The notes under the pieces: generated by a model
What the model was told of the DNA's origin: nothing
Database searches by the model: none
What the model saw: only the letters and a program-made list of their open reading frames with translations
Part shown: in pieces, positions 1 to 9,730 of the stretch
Layout of the letters: each line of letters opens with the position of its first letter
How positions within the stretch are numbered: position 1 is the first letter of the stretch
Made by a program: the position numbers and the translations under genes
NCBI GenBank assembly: GCA_035578905.1
Contig: JAQJVL010002215.1
Span: forward strand, 49,732 to 113,731
Direction: 5' to 3'
DNA from: Stictocephala bisonia
Lineage: Eukaryota; Arthropoda; Insecta; Hemiptera; Membracidae
Length of the DNA: 64,000 nt

Positions 1-1492
1 AATATAAACTAGTATTATTAAACATATTATTATTAAATCAAAATTATATGTTCTAAAACTTTATTGGCATATTTTGGGTCTGGATTATGGTTACATAAAA
101 ACAAACTTTTTAAATTGAAGCCACTACATGTTAAATTAAAAAGGTACATGGTAATATTAGTATTTCTTTCATATGACAACTTGTTTTTATACAAATTTAC
201 TAGTTCTTAAAAAAGGATAAATAGAATACCATTAATATATTTTGAGTATTCATAATATGCTTATTTGAGAGATTAAGTGCAAAGAAGTAAATAAATTAAT
301 ACACCTTTAAAGATAAATATTTATACATTTTCTCGGAACAATACCATTCTATTTCGGTAGGGGATAAATTGTAAATGTCGCAGTTCTGTCACATCTGTTT
401 ATTTTATATAATTCATCCTTCAGTAATAAGACTGTATACTGTATTACTCTGTCTAACATCCTCTGACTTGAGTGAGAGAAGTAACACCAATACATCACCA
501 TAACTTATGTGCTTCAATGCCAAGAAATACTCTTTACATAGTAATATGTCTATAGGCATCACGCTGTATCAGATCCTTCGATATCATGAGAGAATATAGG
601 GCACATAAATTCAAATATTTTGGTGTCATGGTATTAATTTTAATTTATGAATAGTAAATTTGTATGTTAAATGTAACCCATTTCGTGAACTGTCTTCCAT
701 CTTCTATAGCATTTTTAATTAAATAAAAACTATTATTGTTATAACAGACTCATATATTTGTTAAAACAATTAATTATTTATTTAAAAAAAATTAGTTAAA
801 ATATCCAACAACATCATGGTTTTTATATATTTAGTATTTAATCATAGTATAGTTCAATATTTATATAATTAAAATCAATCCGATAGTATATTTTAAAACT
901 ATAATTCATGTTTGTTCATATGATGTTAAAAAACATACCGTATATAACTGAGATAGCTATCTCAAGAAACGTTCCACTTGATAAATGTATTTTCGTATGG
1001 CACCAACAACAATGTGACACAACAATGTAGGTACAGGTGTCTCAAATATTGCTCACGTCTCTGTAATCTACCCATATTTTTGAGTTATGGATAAATATGT
1101 CTTACACAATAATTTATAGGCGAACATGTTAAGGTTACTTGGTTACTGCTCAAGTATAACATGTATGTAGTCAAATATTTCAGTATAAGCACAATATAAA
1201 TCGCTTGAACTTTATTCTTTTTGAAATTCATTATTTTTTGAAGGATATCATTTGTGTACATTTTTTATGACGCCTTAAGAGATCATAATTTAACTTAATA
1301 TTGATATTGAGCCTATTTCATGATAGGCTTGAAATTGTATTCTTATCAATATTTCGTTTTGCTTCAGAATTGGGATTAAAACTAGTTGTTTTATTAAAAT
1401 AAAAAAGGTTTTGTTGAAAAATATTTAACCAACAAATTTAAAATTACAAAATGAGTCAGATTAATCTTACTTGCAGTAAACTTATTCACAAC
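1..1492. other. Host flank left of E1, copy 1 of a segmental duplication
   Basis: AT-rich DNA with no supported gene. It matches 50400-51992 nearly base for base with small indels and substitutions, so it is the left part of copy 1 of a duplicated host segment. The match already exists at base 1, so the unit may extend beyond the window. I see no RNA gene or coding exon. Confidence 0.8.
1487..1492. repeat. E1 target-site duplication, left (CACAAC)
   Basis: CACAAC directly precedes the AG terminus of E1 and is repeated exactly at 15562-15567 after the CT terminus. A 6-bp duplication is the Polinton hallmark. The paralogous uninterrupted site at 51993-51998 reads CAGAAA. Confidence 0.93.
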
Positions 1493-2290
1493 AGTAGTGA
1501 AATAGGGAGAGAGCCAGACTCACTTTGACCTTTGGACTTTCAAGATGGCGGCGGTCACGTGACTTTTCCAAGATGGCGGCGCCCATTTCCCGCCAAATTT
1601 TCTAACCTCACTTTTCCTAACCTCAAATTTCCCGCCAAATTCCCAAATTCCCGCCAAATTTCCTAACCTCACTTTTCCTAACCTCAAATTTCCCTCAAAT
1701 TCCCAAATTTCCCTCCAAATTCCCACATCATACTATATGAAATACACTGTTAACCTTGTTATACTATATAAAATTCATTGTTAACCTAACTTTTTCCGTG
1801 TTATACTATATAAAATTCAATGTTTACCTTGTTATACTATATAAAATACACTAACTTTTTTCGTGTTATACTATATAAAATTCACTGTTAACCTAACTTT
1901 TTCCATGTTATACTATATAAAATTCACTTTTTTTGTCCAATATGACGTCTTTTCCATCCCGCGCCAACTCACACCCCGTGGGAAAATTCCCTCCCAAAAT
2001 TCCCTCAGCCAAGATGGAGGTCTTTCCCTTGTTATACTATATAAAATACGCTATAATAAATGTAAAAAGATGACGACCGGATCCAAGATGGCGGTCTTTC
2101 CCTTCGGGTACTTCCGGCGACTGTCGGCTAACGCGTCGTCTGCTGGTCGGGCGCGCATGCGCGTTGTTACTCTAATCATATATACACTATAATAAATGCA
2201 ATGTGGCTGACGTGATCGCAGCGCCCCTAGCGGCAACGTCGATCGGAGCGGACCTGGCGGCATCAGCTGTGCGCGGGTGACGCATGCGCA
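1493..2290 (+). repeat. E1 left terminal inverted repeat, 798 bp
   Basis: This end is the inverted match of 14764-15561 and has exactly the same length. From the tip it holds a GC-rich part with CAAGATGGCGGC motifs near 1541 and 1570, short repeats built on TTCCCGCCAAATT, an array of TTATACTATATAAAAT units, and an inner GC-rich part with GCGCATGCGC. After CGCATGCGCA (2281-2290) the two ends diverge. Confidence 0.95.
1728..2050 (+). repeat. Subterminal TATA-like repeat array (E1 left)
   Basis: About seven units of TTATACTATATAAAAT, usually followed by a TTCACTGTTAACC-like tail, spaced 30-40 bp apart. The mirrored array is at 15005-15330, and E2 carries the same core in both arms. It could bind transposition or replication proteins or act as TATA boxes; the sequence does not decide. 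Confidence 0.8.
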
Positions 2291-2490
2291 GGGCATTGCT
2301 ACTTTGTGGCAATATACACCATAACAAACGCAATATTTCATGGCCGGGCTTTATCGCTGTTATCACATCACTTGACCTCTAAGGTTAGCATGTGGTTGAT
2401 ATGCACGTGGAGCGTCCATGCTGTGCTGATTAATGTAACACTGACCTCAAAGGTCAACTCGTGGCTGTTATCACATCTGCTTCCGTTACC
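2291..2490 (+). other. Intergenic region between E1 TIR and polB, outer part
   Basis: No coding sequence. It contains two related sites, TGACCTCTAAGGTTA near 2363 and TGACCTCAAAGGTCA near 2440. The second is a perfect everted pair of AGGTCA half-sites separated by 3 bp. The same half-site forms large arrays at the ends of E2. Confidence 0.5.
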
Positions 2491-2566
2491 ACACAGGATG
2501 ACGTAATCAGAGTTTCATGTCTGAATCTACACAGGATTACGTAATCGGATTTTCATGTCTGAACAG
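2491..2566 (+). repeat. Two 38-bp direct repeats with CRE/ATF-like cores upstream of polB
   Basis: ACACAGGATGACGTAATCAG begins at 2491 and ACACAGGATTACGTAATCGG at 2529, each followed by a TTTCATGTCTGAA-type tail. The cores TGACGTAAT and TTACGTAAT resemble ATF/CREB or bZIP sites. They lie 30-110 bp upstream of the polB TATA box, so a role as upstream activating sites is plausible. Confidence 0.6.
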
Positions 2567-2596
2567 GCGCATGACCTAATTGCCCTCATCCATCCC

Positions 2597-2661
2597 TATA
2601 TAAACGACCAACACAATCAATCTTTCTCACTTCTGCTCTTGCGCTCGTACTGATCAGACGT
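2597..2661 (+). promoter_or_regulatory. Core promoter of E1 polB (TATA, Inr, DPE)
   Basis: TATATAAA at 2597-2604 is followed by TCACTT at 2627-2632, placing +1 at A2629. AGACGT at 2656-2661 falls exactly at +28 to +33 and fits the DPE consensus. The initiator-to-DPE block is almost identical upstream of the E2 polB pseudogene (24850-24890), with the same spacing. The leader to the ATG at 2795 is about 166 nt. Confidence 0.75.
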
Positions 2662-2794
2662 GTCTTCACTTTGCTCTTACTCGATATTAAATACAATTAT
2701 TCTCATCATAAATACTATATTTTTTGTTCTCTGTACGGTATTTTGAATTTGTGTCCTTTTTTACTTTAATTTTTAATCAATTTAATTACCAAAG

Positions 2795-5700
2795 ATGGAA
2801 TCCTTTGCCATTAACGATAACCTAGTCACCATTTCCCGCCAATTTAACACTTCCGACCCTGATCTCCTTAACGTACTTACTAGTCATAAAAATAAAATCA
2901 TGGTCGAAATAAATAAACACTTAAACAGGCTCGGGGGAGTAAAATGGTACATCGCGGTCCAAATTAAATTCACAAAATTTGTTAACAACGAAGAAATTAC
3001 CACAACTCCATTCTTTCACGGCAAAACTCGTCCTTTGTTACCTTCCGATTCTCTAGATGTACAATACTCTGAAGCTACAGACAAAATTTTAGAAAGTGTG
3101 GCTAAGTGGGTAAGTCAAGGTAGTGGGTGGGTAATAGAAAATGTTTTACGACTCAATTTGTTTATTGTTAAATTTCAACCCTTGTACGCCTCTTCTTACA
3201 TACCCACCCCGAAAAAAATTTCAAACCCTATGCATGGAATTGTAAATGTTAAAAATAACGATCAAAAATGTTTCCTGTACTCTGTACTTGCCCAATTGTT
3301 CCCTGACCGAAATAGACGCGTAAGTTATTACAAAAAACTTGAATCTAAATTAAACATGTCTGGGATTAGCTATCCTGTCAAAATTACCGATTTAGACAAA
3401 TTTGAAAAATTGAACCCCGCTATCTCTGTAAATGTCTTTGGTTTTGAAAAAGACGAAATTTACCCCCTAAGAATAACCAAAGAAAAATTTAGAGCTCACC
3501 ACGTAAACTTGTTACTACTGACTACTGACACTACCTCCCACTACTGCCTAATCACTCACATGTCCCGACTTTTATCCCACTTGACTAAACACAACGGTGT
3601 TAGGTTCTACTGTGACTACTGCCTACACAGATTTTCTAACCAAGACTTACTTACTAACCACTTACCTTTGTGTTCACCACACGGTGCACAAAAGACCAGA
3701 CTTCCTACTGATGACGAAAAATACATGTCTTTCAAAAATTACACACTAACACATAAAGTTCCCTTCACTATTTATTGTGATTTTGAATCTTTTGTTGTAC
3801 CTATCCCTACTACACTCAATAATCCATCTACTTCACATACTACCAACACTGCCCATCACGTACCTTCTGGCTTTTGCTACGTAATTATTGACAGTGATGG
3901 CAAACCAGTAAAGCAACCTAAAGTCTATAGCGGCCCCGACGTTGTAGATACGTTTCTAAATTGTTTGATTGCAGAGTCTGAGGAACTCTTACCCATTATC
4001 AAAAAGAATATTCCTATCAATATGTCTCAACAAGACAAAATTATTTTCCAAAATGCTACCACCTGTCACCTTTGTCGAAAACCTTTAGATGGAGACAAAG
4101 TGGCCAATCATAATCACCTAACGGGGCAGTTCTTGGGACCCGCCCACAATTCATGCAATCTAAATTATAAAGTTCCCGATCACATTCCTGTATTCTTCCA
4201 TAACCTCAGAGGTTATGACTGCCACCACTTGATCCAAGGGTTAGGTAAATTCAAAAAAGAAAAACTGTCATGTATCGCTACTACTAGCGAACGGTACATT
4301 TCAGTCACCCTTGAATCTTTACGATTTTTGGACTCACTCCAATTCCTTAACGCTTCTTTGGACACACTTGTGTCCAACTTAGTTTCTGACGGGGCATCAA
4401 AATTCAAAATTTTAGGGCAGTGTATGACCAACACAGACTTACTACTACGAAAAGGCGTCTTTCCCTACACTTACATGACAAACGAATCAAAATTTAACGA
4501 TACTGAACTGCCTCCCAAGGAGGCGTTCTACAACGACTTAACCAAAACACATATTTCAGACGACGACTACACACACGCACAGACTGTGTGGTCAACCTTT
4601 GGTATGACCACTATGAAACAATATCACGACCTTTACTTACTCACAGACGTACTATTACTTGCTGACGTATTTGAAAATTTTAGGACGACCAGTATGACTT
4701 ACTACGGGATTGACCCGTGTAACGTCTACTCTGCCCCCGGACTAGCATGGAATTCCATGCTGAAAATGACAGACGTAAAACTCGAACTACTCACTGACAT
4801 TGACCAGCACCTCTTTGTCGAGTCTGGGATCCGGGGCGGTGTCTCCATGATACCCAACCGGTACGCCCAGGCCAACAACCCTTACTTACCCAACTTTGAC
4901 AACACAAAACCCACCAACTACCTCCTTTATCTTGATTGTAACAACCTCTATGGTACCAGTATGTCCGATAGACTCCCAGAGTCTGATTTCAAATGGATAG
5001 ACCCCCGAAACATTGACATTTCAAAAGTACCTGACGACTCCGACACCGGTTACATTTTAGAAGTTGACTTACACTACCCTGACCACCTACATGACTTACA
5101 TTCCGACTTTCCTCTGGCCCCAGAAAGAAAAATTGTGACATACGATATGCTTTCCCCCTACTGTAAGGACTTGCTTCATGAACTCGACTACAAACAACCC
5201 CAGTCTGAAAAACTACTGACTACTCTCTCTGACAAAACCAAGTACGTTGTACACTACAAGACTCTAAAACTTTACTTACAACTTGGACTTGTACTGACCA
5301 AAATTCACAGAGCTCTAAGTTTTAAACAGTCTGCCTGGTTAGCCCAATTTATTAATTTTAATACAGAGAAAAGAAAATGTGCCAAAAATAACTTTGAAAA
5401 AGATTTTTTTAAATTAATGAATAATGCGACATATGGAAAGAGTTTGGAAAATGTAAGATCTAGGATAGACTTTAAACTTGTAAATAACGAAAAACAATTG
5501 GTCAAATGGACAGCTAGTCCCAGGCTTAAAACATTTTTCGCATACAATAAAGATATCGCGGGATTGGCTTTGAAAAAACAAACAATTTTCCTAAACAGAC
5601 CCATTTATGTTGGATTTACAGTATTAGAAATTTCAAAATCTATAATGTACAACTTTCACTACAACTGGGCAATTGCAAAGTATGGGAAAAACATAAAACT

Positions 5701-5989
5701 TTGTATGACTGACACAGACTCACTATTCTACAACGTATATACTCCCGACGTTTACGCAGATATGAAAAACGAATTACACCTTTTTGACACGTCCGACTAT
5801 CCACCTAGCCACCAATGTTACAGTGTAGAAAACAAAAAAGCATTAGGAAAATTTAAAGACGAACTAAACTCAAATCCGGCTAGGGAAATAATTGGCTTGA
5901 GAGCGAAATGCTACTCCGTTCTAAATTCTAATCTAGAGGAAAAGAAGGTAGCCAAAGGCGTCCCCCGAGTCGCGATAAAAAACAATTAA
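2795..5989 (+). CDS. POLB: Protein-primed family B DNA polymerase (main ORF, C-terminus shifted out of frame)
   Basis: This enzyme replicates the element from its termini. Visible motifs: a Cys/His finger around residues 270-295 (CDYCLHRF); Exo I as DFE at 329-331; an HNH-like zinc cluster at about 424-462 (CHLC, NHNH, AHNSCN); Exo II as HNLRGYD at 469-475; polymerase motif A as DCNNLYG from D714; motif B as KLMNNATYG from K873; motif C as DTDS at 973-976; and a KxY-like KCY at 1038-1040. Every catalytic acidic residue looked for is present. The ATG follows AAAG and a 166-nt leader, and the same start context is kept in E2. Translation stops after 1064 codons because of a probable indel in the A run 5977-5982; the expected tail continues in other frames to 6241. 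Confidence 0.95.
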   Translation: MESFAINDNLVTISRQFNTSDPDLLNVLTSHKNKIMVEINKHLNRLGGVKWYIAVQIKFTKFVNNEEITTTPFFHGKTRPLLPSDSLDVQYSEATDKILESVAKWVSQGSGWVIENVLRLNLFIVKFQPLYASSYIPTPKKISNPMHGIVNVKNNDQKCFLYSVLAQLFPDRNRRVSYYKKLESKLNMSGISYPVKITDLDKFEKLNPAISVNVFGFEKDEIYPLRITKEKFRAHHVNLLLLTTDTTSHYCLITHMSRLLSHLTKHNGVRFYCDYCLHRFSNQDLLTNHLPLCSPHGAQKTRLPTDDEKYMSFKNYTLTHKVPFTIYCDFESFVVPIPTTLNNPSTSHTTNTAHHVPSGFCYVIIDSDGKPVKQPKVYSGPDVVDTFLNCLIAESEELLPIIKKNIPINMSQQDKIIFQNATTCHLCRKPLDGDKVANHNHLTGQFLGPAHNSCNLNYKVPDHIPVFFHNLRGYDCHHLIQGLGKFKKEKLSCIATTSERYISVTLESLRFLDSLQFLNASLDTLVSNLVSDGASKFKILGQCMTNTDLLLRKGVFPYTYMTNESKFNDTELPPKEAFYNDLTKTHISDDDYTHAQTVWSTFGMTTMKQYHDLYLLTDVLLLADVFENFRTTSMTYYGIDPCNVYSAPGLAWNSMLKMTDVKLELLTDIDQHLFVESGIRGGVSMIPNRYAQANNPYLPNFDNTKPTNYLLYLDCNNLYGTSMSDRLPESDFKWIDPRNIDISKVPDDSDTGYILEVDLHYPDHLHDLHSDFPLAPERKIVTYDMLSPYCKDLLHELDYKQPQSEKLLTTLSDKTKYVVHYKTLKLYLQLGLVLTKIHRALSFKQSAWLAQFINFNTEKRKCAKNNFEKDFFKLMNNATYGKSLENVRSRIDFKLVNNEKQLVKWTASPRLKTFFAYNKDIAGLALKKQTIFLNRPIYVGFTVLEISKSIMYNFHYNWAIAKYGKNIKLCMTDTDSLFYNVYTPDVYADMKNELHLFDTSDYPPSHQCYSVENKKALGKFKDELNSNPAREIIGLRAKCYSVLNSNLEEKKVAKGVPRVAIKNN

Positions 5990-6241
5990 AACACGAAATG
6001 TACAAAGACTGTTTGCTTAATCATTTGACAAAAACAACATCCGCTCTAAACATCCGTAGTGAAAAACATAATATTTACACACAACACATTTCAAAATTAT
6101 CACTTTCCCCCTTTTGACGATAAAAGATACATCTTGGAAAACGGCATAGATACTTTGGCCTACGGTCACCATTTAATTAACAAAAAACGAGCTTTAGAAC
6201 ACGACCATGATTACACAACTAAAAAACTAAAACTAAAATAA
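5983..6241 (+). pseudogene. Displaced C-terminal tail of E1 PolB
   Basis: Directly after the premature stop, another frame continues as PolB-like sequence to about 6115. A second shift in the C5T4 run at 6107-6115 leads into the frame ending at 6241. That last part holds DDKRYILENG and LAYGH, a motif pair I recognise as the usual end of Polinton polymerases. It is the last ~85 residues of the polymerase, not a separate gene. The Lys-rich end (KKLKLK) is typical. Confidence 0.8.
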
Positions 6242-6828
6242 AAACATACCTTACAAAAGCAAACTCATCCTACTCCATCCTCTACATGACTGTCCACCAC
6301 ACCCTATCCCCACCACATCCATCCTTATCACGCTAATGGCATCGATCCCACTACATCGTAACTTTGAACAGATTTTTGTACATAACTTTCAATGTATATG
6401 CAAAGTCTACAGGATTTGACTCACCAAATAGGTGAAATATCAGCTACATAAAAAATGTAAATTAAAAAGTATTCATTTTTGAACATACATTATTTCTGTA
6501 CCATAACTCTTGGTGTGAGATGAATTAAGTCCGGGTGCTATGATCCGTTACGTACGTGACCATAGACCCATATGGTGACTGTGTGCCCTTTCCTACTGTA
6601 ATGGTACGGTTAGTGGACCTGTATGAATGAAGGTGCTCCAGACCTGACCATGACAAGTGGAATATGGCTGTTAGACCTTATGATAAGGGTTAGATGGTGA
6701 TTACATGAGGAGTGTGATTACGATCAACTCAGATTGAATGCCTCCGGAAGGGTTATGGGACATTGGGTCCTAGATGACAACGTCATCTAATGACGAATGT
6801 ATGTTAAGTAAGGCTTTACAATTGGCAG
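6242..6828 (+). other. Noncoding region between polB and integrase
   Basis: No ORF of note in about 590 bp. It contains small inverted repeats such as CTATG...CATAG around 6537-6568, ACGTCATC...GATGACGT-like pairs near 6770-6795, and TAAGTCCGGG at 6526-6535, close to TAAGTCCAGG at about 14164-14174 and 14380-14390. It may be the 5' part of a structured transcript whose 3' end is the hairpin pair that follows. Confidence 0.5.
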
Positions 6829-6831
6829 GGA

Positions 6832-6905
6832 GGCAGTAAACTTTATTTATATTATTTTTATGGTCGACTGCCACCGTATAGAGCGAGGTTGGGGCTCTAT
6901 ACACC
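6832..6905 (+). ncRNA. Candidate structured RNA element, copy A (two hairpins)
   Basis: Hairpin 1 pairs GGCAGT (6832-6837) with ACTGCC (6867-6872). After ACC, hairpin 2 pairs GTATAGAGC (6876-6884) with GCTCTATAC (6894-6902), nine perfect pairs, with loop GAGGTTGGG; another ACC follows. Copy B at 14541-14600 has the same layout and almost the same loop but different stem sequences that still pair. It lies 56 bp upstream of the integrase ATG, so it could be a leader structure, a processing signal or a small RNA. I do not recognise a known ribozyme or Rfam family. Confidence 0.5.
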
Positions 6906-6960
6906 AAAAAAAATCCAAATAAATTGTTAAACTTTACCTAAACCATTCCATTCTTCCACT

Positions 6961-7890
6961 ATGAGTGTAAGAGAGCAGATAGCAAGGGAGCTACATGCTC
7001 CAGTTAGAAAAAAATTCCCTACTAGACCCGTAGAAGTTAAGGGAATACAAGACTTGTTCCAAGCTGACTTGGTCGAAATGATACCATACTCAAAGTTTAA
7101 CAAGGGCTACAAGTACATTCTCACAGTAATTAACTGCTTTACCAAATACGCTTACGCAATACCAGTCAAGGACAAGTCTGGACAGGAAATCGTTAAAGCC
7201 ATAACACCCGTATTAAAGTCCAATAAAATGAAACATTTACAAACAGATGCGGGTAAAGAATTCTACAACGTAGGATTCACAAAGCTAATGAAAACATATG
7301 GTATAAACCATTACTCGAGCTACAGTGATAAGAAGGCGTCCATCGTAGAGCGGTTTAACCGCAGTCTCAAAGCATTAATGTGGCGAAAGTTCACGGAGCA
7401 AGGTAAGTATCAATGGGTCAAGATACTACCTTCTTTGTTGGAAGAATACAACAGAAGAATACACAAAACTATTGGCATGGCTCCAAGTCATGTGAACAAA
7501 AGAAACGAAAACATAGTCAGAAAAAACATTAATAAAAATAGACAAAAATACAAGAAAGTGGATAAAAAGGTCCGTTTTAAAGTAGGTGACAAGGTGAGGA
7601 TAAGTAAGTATAAAAAAGTCTTTGACAAAGGATACCTACCCAACTGGACTAACGAGATATTTACTGTGTACAAAGTCCAAACTACTATTCCTACAACCTA
7701 CCTCCTCAAAGACCATACTGGTGACGTCATCAAAGGAAGTTTCTACGAAAAAGAGCTACAAAAATCCAAAACAGATGATGTATACCTGGTTGAAAAAGTA
7801 CTTAGAAAAAAAGGAAACAAAGTATTAGTTAAATGGGCAGGATATGACGGTAAACACAATACATGGGTGAACAAGAAAGACTTGGTATAA
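6961..7890 (+). CDS. INT: Polinton retroviral-type integrase with C-terminal chromodomain
   Basis: 309 aa, intact. The rve-type core shows D36 (FQADLVEM), D96 (LQTDAGKEF) and E130 (KASIVERFNR), with 33 residues between the last two, as in other Polintons; together they form the DDE active site for strand transfer. An SH3-like basic region follows (about 195-265), then a chromodomain at about 274-309 (VYLVEKVLRKKG, VLVKWAGYD, NTWV). In chromointegrases this domain is thought to guide insertion to modified histones. The 6-bp TSDs fit this enzyme class. No N-terminal HHCC zinc finger is visible; the ORF starts near the catalytic core. With the conserved gene at 13616 and the 45-codon ORF, it is among the few E1 genes without a frameshift. 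Confidence 0.95.
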   Translation: MSVREQIARELHAPVRKKFPTRPVEVKGIQDLFQADLVEMIPYSKFNKGYKYILTVINCFTKYAYAIPVKDKSGQEIVKAITPVLKSNKMKHLQTDAGKEFYNVGFTKLMKTYGINHYSSYSDKKASIVERFNRSLKALMWRKFTEQGKYQWVKILPSLLEEYNRRIHKTIGMAPSHVNKRNENIVRKNINKNRQKYKKVDKKVRFKVGDKVRISKYKKVFDKGYLPNWTNEIFTVYKVQTTIPTTYLLKDHTGDVIKGSFYEKELQKSKTDDVYLVEKVLRKKGNKVLVKWAGYDGKHNTWVNKKDLV

Positions 7891-7916
7891 ATAAAGGCTT
7901 CCCTTACACTTTCATT
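7886..7916 (+). promoter_or_regulatory. Core promoter of E1 packaging ATPase
   Basis: TATAAATA starts at 7886 and overlaps the integrase stop codon. TCATTC at 7912-7917 matches the arthropod initiator and puts +1 at A7914, 28 nt downstream. This leaves a leader of only 15 nt to the ATG at 7929 and supports that start over one further upstream. Confidence 0.6.
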
Positions 7917-7928
7917 CATAACTCAACA

Positions 7929-8613
7929 ATGCGTGTTATTGAACAGGACACAAAGCTACCTATCGAAAACTTTGACATGTACACTATACGCACAGGTAGT
8001 GACATTAAACACGGACCATTATTTCCATCCACTATAAGGTGCATAGTGGCTTGGACCTAGTAATTGTGGTAAAACGAACGTTGTTTTCAACATGTTGTTC
8101 GATCCAAACGGATTAAGGTTCGAAAATGTTTACATTTTCTCAAAGTCCCTACATCAACCCAAGTATCAATTTTTAAAAAGTGTTTTACCTGAGGAAATTG
8201 GATACTTTGTATTTGATGAAAACACTAAAGTCATACCACCTAAAGAAGCTAAAAACAATTCTATTATGATTTTTGACGACATTGCATGTGAAAAACACGA
8301 TAATATACGCAACTACTTTACCATGGGTCGACATAATAACATTGATTCCTTTTATATAGGACAAACCTATAGTAGGATACCCAAACAGTTGGTGAGAGAT
8401 AATACAAACTTGATTATTTTATTCAAACAGGACGAAACAAATCTCAAACATGTTTACAATGATCATGTAAATACGGACATGACTTTTGAAAAGTTTCGAG
8501 AAATGTGCGCTTTAGCTTGGAAAGATAAGTACAGTTTTTTCTGTATTAGTAAGGACTGTGAATTGGATAAAGGGAGATACAGAGTTAGCTTTGACAAGTT
8601 TCTAGTCTCGTAA
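7929..8613 (+). CDS. ATP: Packaging ATPase (FtsK-HerA/A32-like), one frameshift
   Basis: The enzyme that would pump element DNA into capsids. The Walker A loop GPSNCGKT is encoded at 8053-8076 and Walker B as IMIFDDI with the aspartates at 8275-8280; a downstream GRHNNIDSFYIGQ block fits the sensor region of this family. The N-terminal frame (7929-8055) and the rest (to 8613) differ by one base, with the break in GGCTTGGACC around 8049-8054, just before Walker A; the downstream frame runs on without stops. Total length would be about 228 aa, normal for Polinton ATPases. An in-frame upstream start at 7863 lies before the predicted TSS and is less likely. Confidence 0.9.
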
Positions 8614-8650
8614 TATAAATACGACCTACTTTAATTTTCAACAACAGTTA
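8614..8650 (+). promoter_or_regulatory. Core promoter of E1 DUF8207-like gene
   Basis: TATAAATA at 8614-8621 starts right after the ATPase stop codon. An initiator-like ACAGTTA puts +1 near A8646, 32 nt downstream. The leader to the ATG at 8698 is about 52 nt. Confidence 0.5.
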
Positions 8651-8697
8651 GTGACAAGCCTCTGTGTGGTCCACAACTAGAACAAACTCTTTGTAAC

Positions 8698-9668
8698 ATG
8701 TCGCAAAACAGTAAACATCAAACTCTTACGAGAAGAATTATACAGCTGCAAGATGCTGTCCGCCGCAAGTATCGTGCTTTCAAGTTGGGTAACATGTATA
8801 CCGAACAAACATTAGAAAAACAGTACAAACCAATTTTAACTGAACTTAGAAACAAAGCAGATATAAAAAATGAACCAAAGGAGGAGCCTATGGACCTCAG
8901 TGTAGACGAGCAGGATAATTTTAAGCCAGACTATATGTCAACGCCTAAGGGGCCATCGTGGAACACACAAGTGTTTGAAACATCGTCTCCCCCTCCACCC
9001 TCAGTTAGCCAATTGATACAAAGTCCCGCAAAGTTTCACGAGGCGTCACAGTACGTTTTAGAGACATTTAACGCACCCATAACACAAAAATACATGTTAA
9101 AACTTTTAAAAGACGAAGCCGGTGTTAAGAATAAAATGGACAACATATACGGACCACATATAGACGGTGATAAATTAATGGTGGGTAATCACTGCTTACA
9201 TTCGACAACGAAGGAAACATTCACTTGAACAATGTACAGTACAGAGGAACCGAAGGCCTTTACGAATTATTATTTAAAAGGCAACCTGATGAAAAGGTAT
9301 ACACACAAGATGATTTAGACGCTTATAAAGATGTAATGATAAAAACGAATGCGCATAGAAAAGGTTATTTACCTCATAATCACATTAACCGACCGACAAA
9401 GTCCATAAAATATAAAAACATAATTTCCGTATTATTCCCCAAACAAATGTACGGTAAAGGGCTAAAAGACTTTAGATCACGTGACATTTCCTATTGGGAC
9501 AATCCAAACGAATTATGTGATGGATTAAAACTTATTATAGCTTCGACAGAGGCCGGAAATGCTAACCATAGGAACGAAATTCAAAACATAATCGAGGAAT
9601 TAAAAGAAGCTAAAATTATATCAGGAGCTGGTAATAGCCGATACAAAGCATTAATCGCTTATGTGTAA
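8698..9668 (+). CDS. DUF8207-like Polinton protein, one frameshift
   Basis: The N-terminal part (to about residue 60) is a basic, helical region of a type I associate with this family (RRKYRAFKLG, LEKQYKPIL). A low-complexity acidic/proline linker (KEEPMDLS, SSPPPPS) follows. The C-terminal domain holds YRGTEGLYELLF, TNAHRKGY, SIKYKNII, SYWDNPNEL and NIIEELKEA, which I recognise as the DUF8207 core common in insect Polinton-derived proteins. The two parts are separated by a single-base shift around 9190-9200. A homologue is in both arms of E2 (23193-24244 and 30953-32011). Function is unknown; its position among structural genes suggests a virion or DNA-associated role (inference). Confidence 0.8.
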
Positions 9669-9688
9669 ACATGGATACTGATTTTGTG

Positions 9689-9726
9689 TATAAAAAGTAT
9701 TTTCATACGTATATTTTCATCAGTTC
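9689..9726 (+). promoter_or_regulatory. Core promoter of E1 fibre-like gene
   Basis: TATAAAAA starts at 9689 and TCAGTT at 9720-9725 is a perfect arthropod initiator, giving +1 at A9722, 33 nt downstream. The ATG at 9731 is then only 9 nt from the TSS, which argues against the in-frame ATG at 9671. Confidence 0.6.
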
Positions 9727-9730
9727 GACT

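Noticed and set aside
1520..1726. 68-codon frame in the left TIR (identical frame at 15328-15534)
   Set aside because: Made of GGGAATTTG-type repeats of the TIR; duplicated only because the TIR is.
1863..2341. Overlapping frames in the inner TIR
   Set aside because: They run through TATA-like repeats and GC-rich noncoding DNA and have no protein features.
6832..6905. Known self-cleaving ribozyme (hammerhead, twister, HDV-like)
   Set aside because: No CTGATGA...GAAA core and no match to twister or HDV-like consensus that I can see; kept only as an unassigned structured element.
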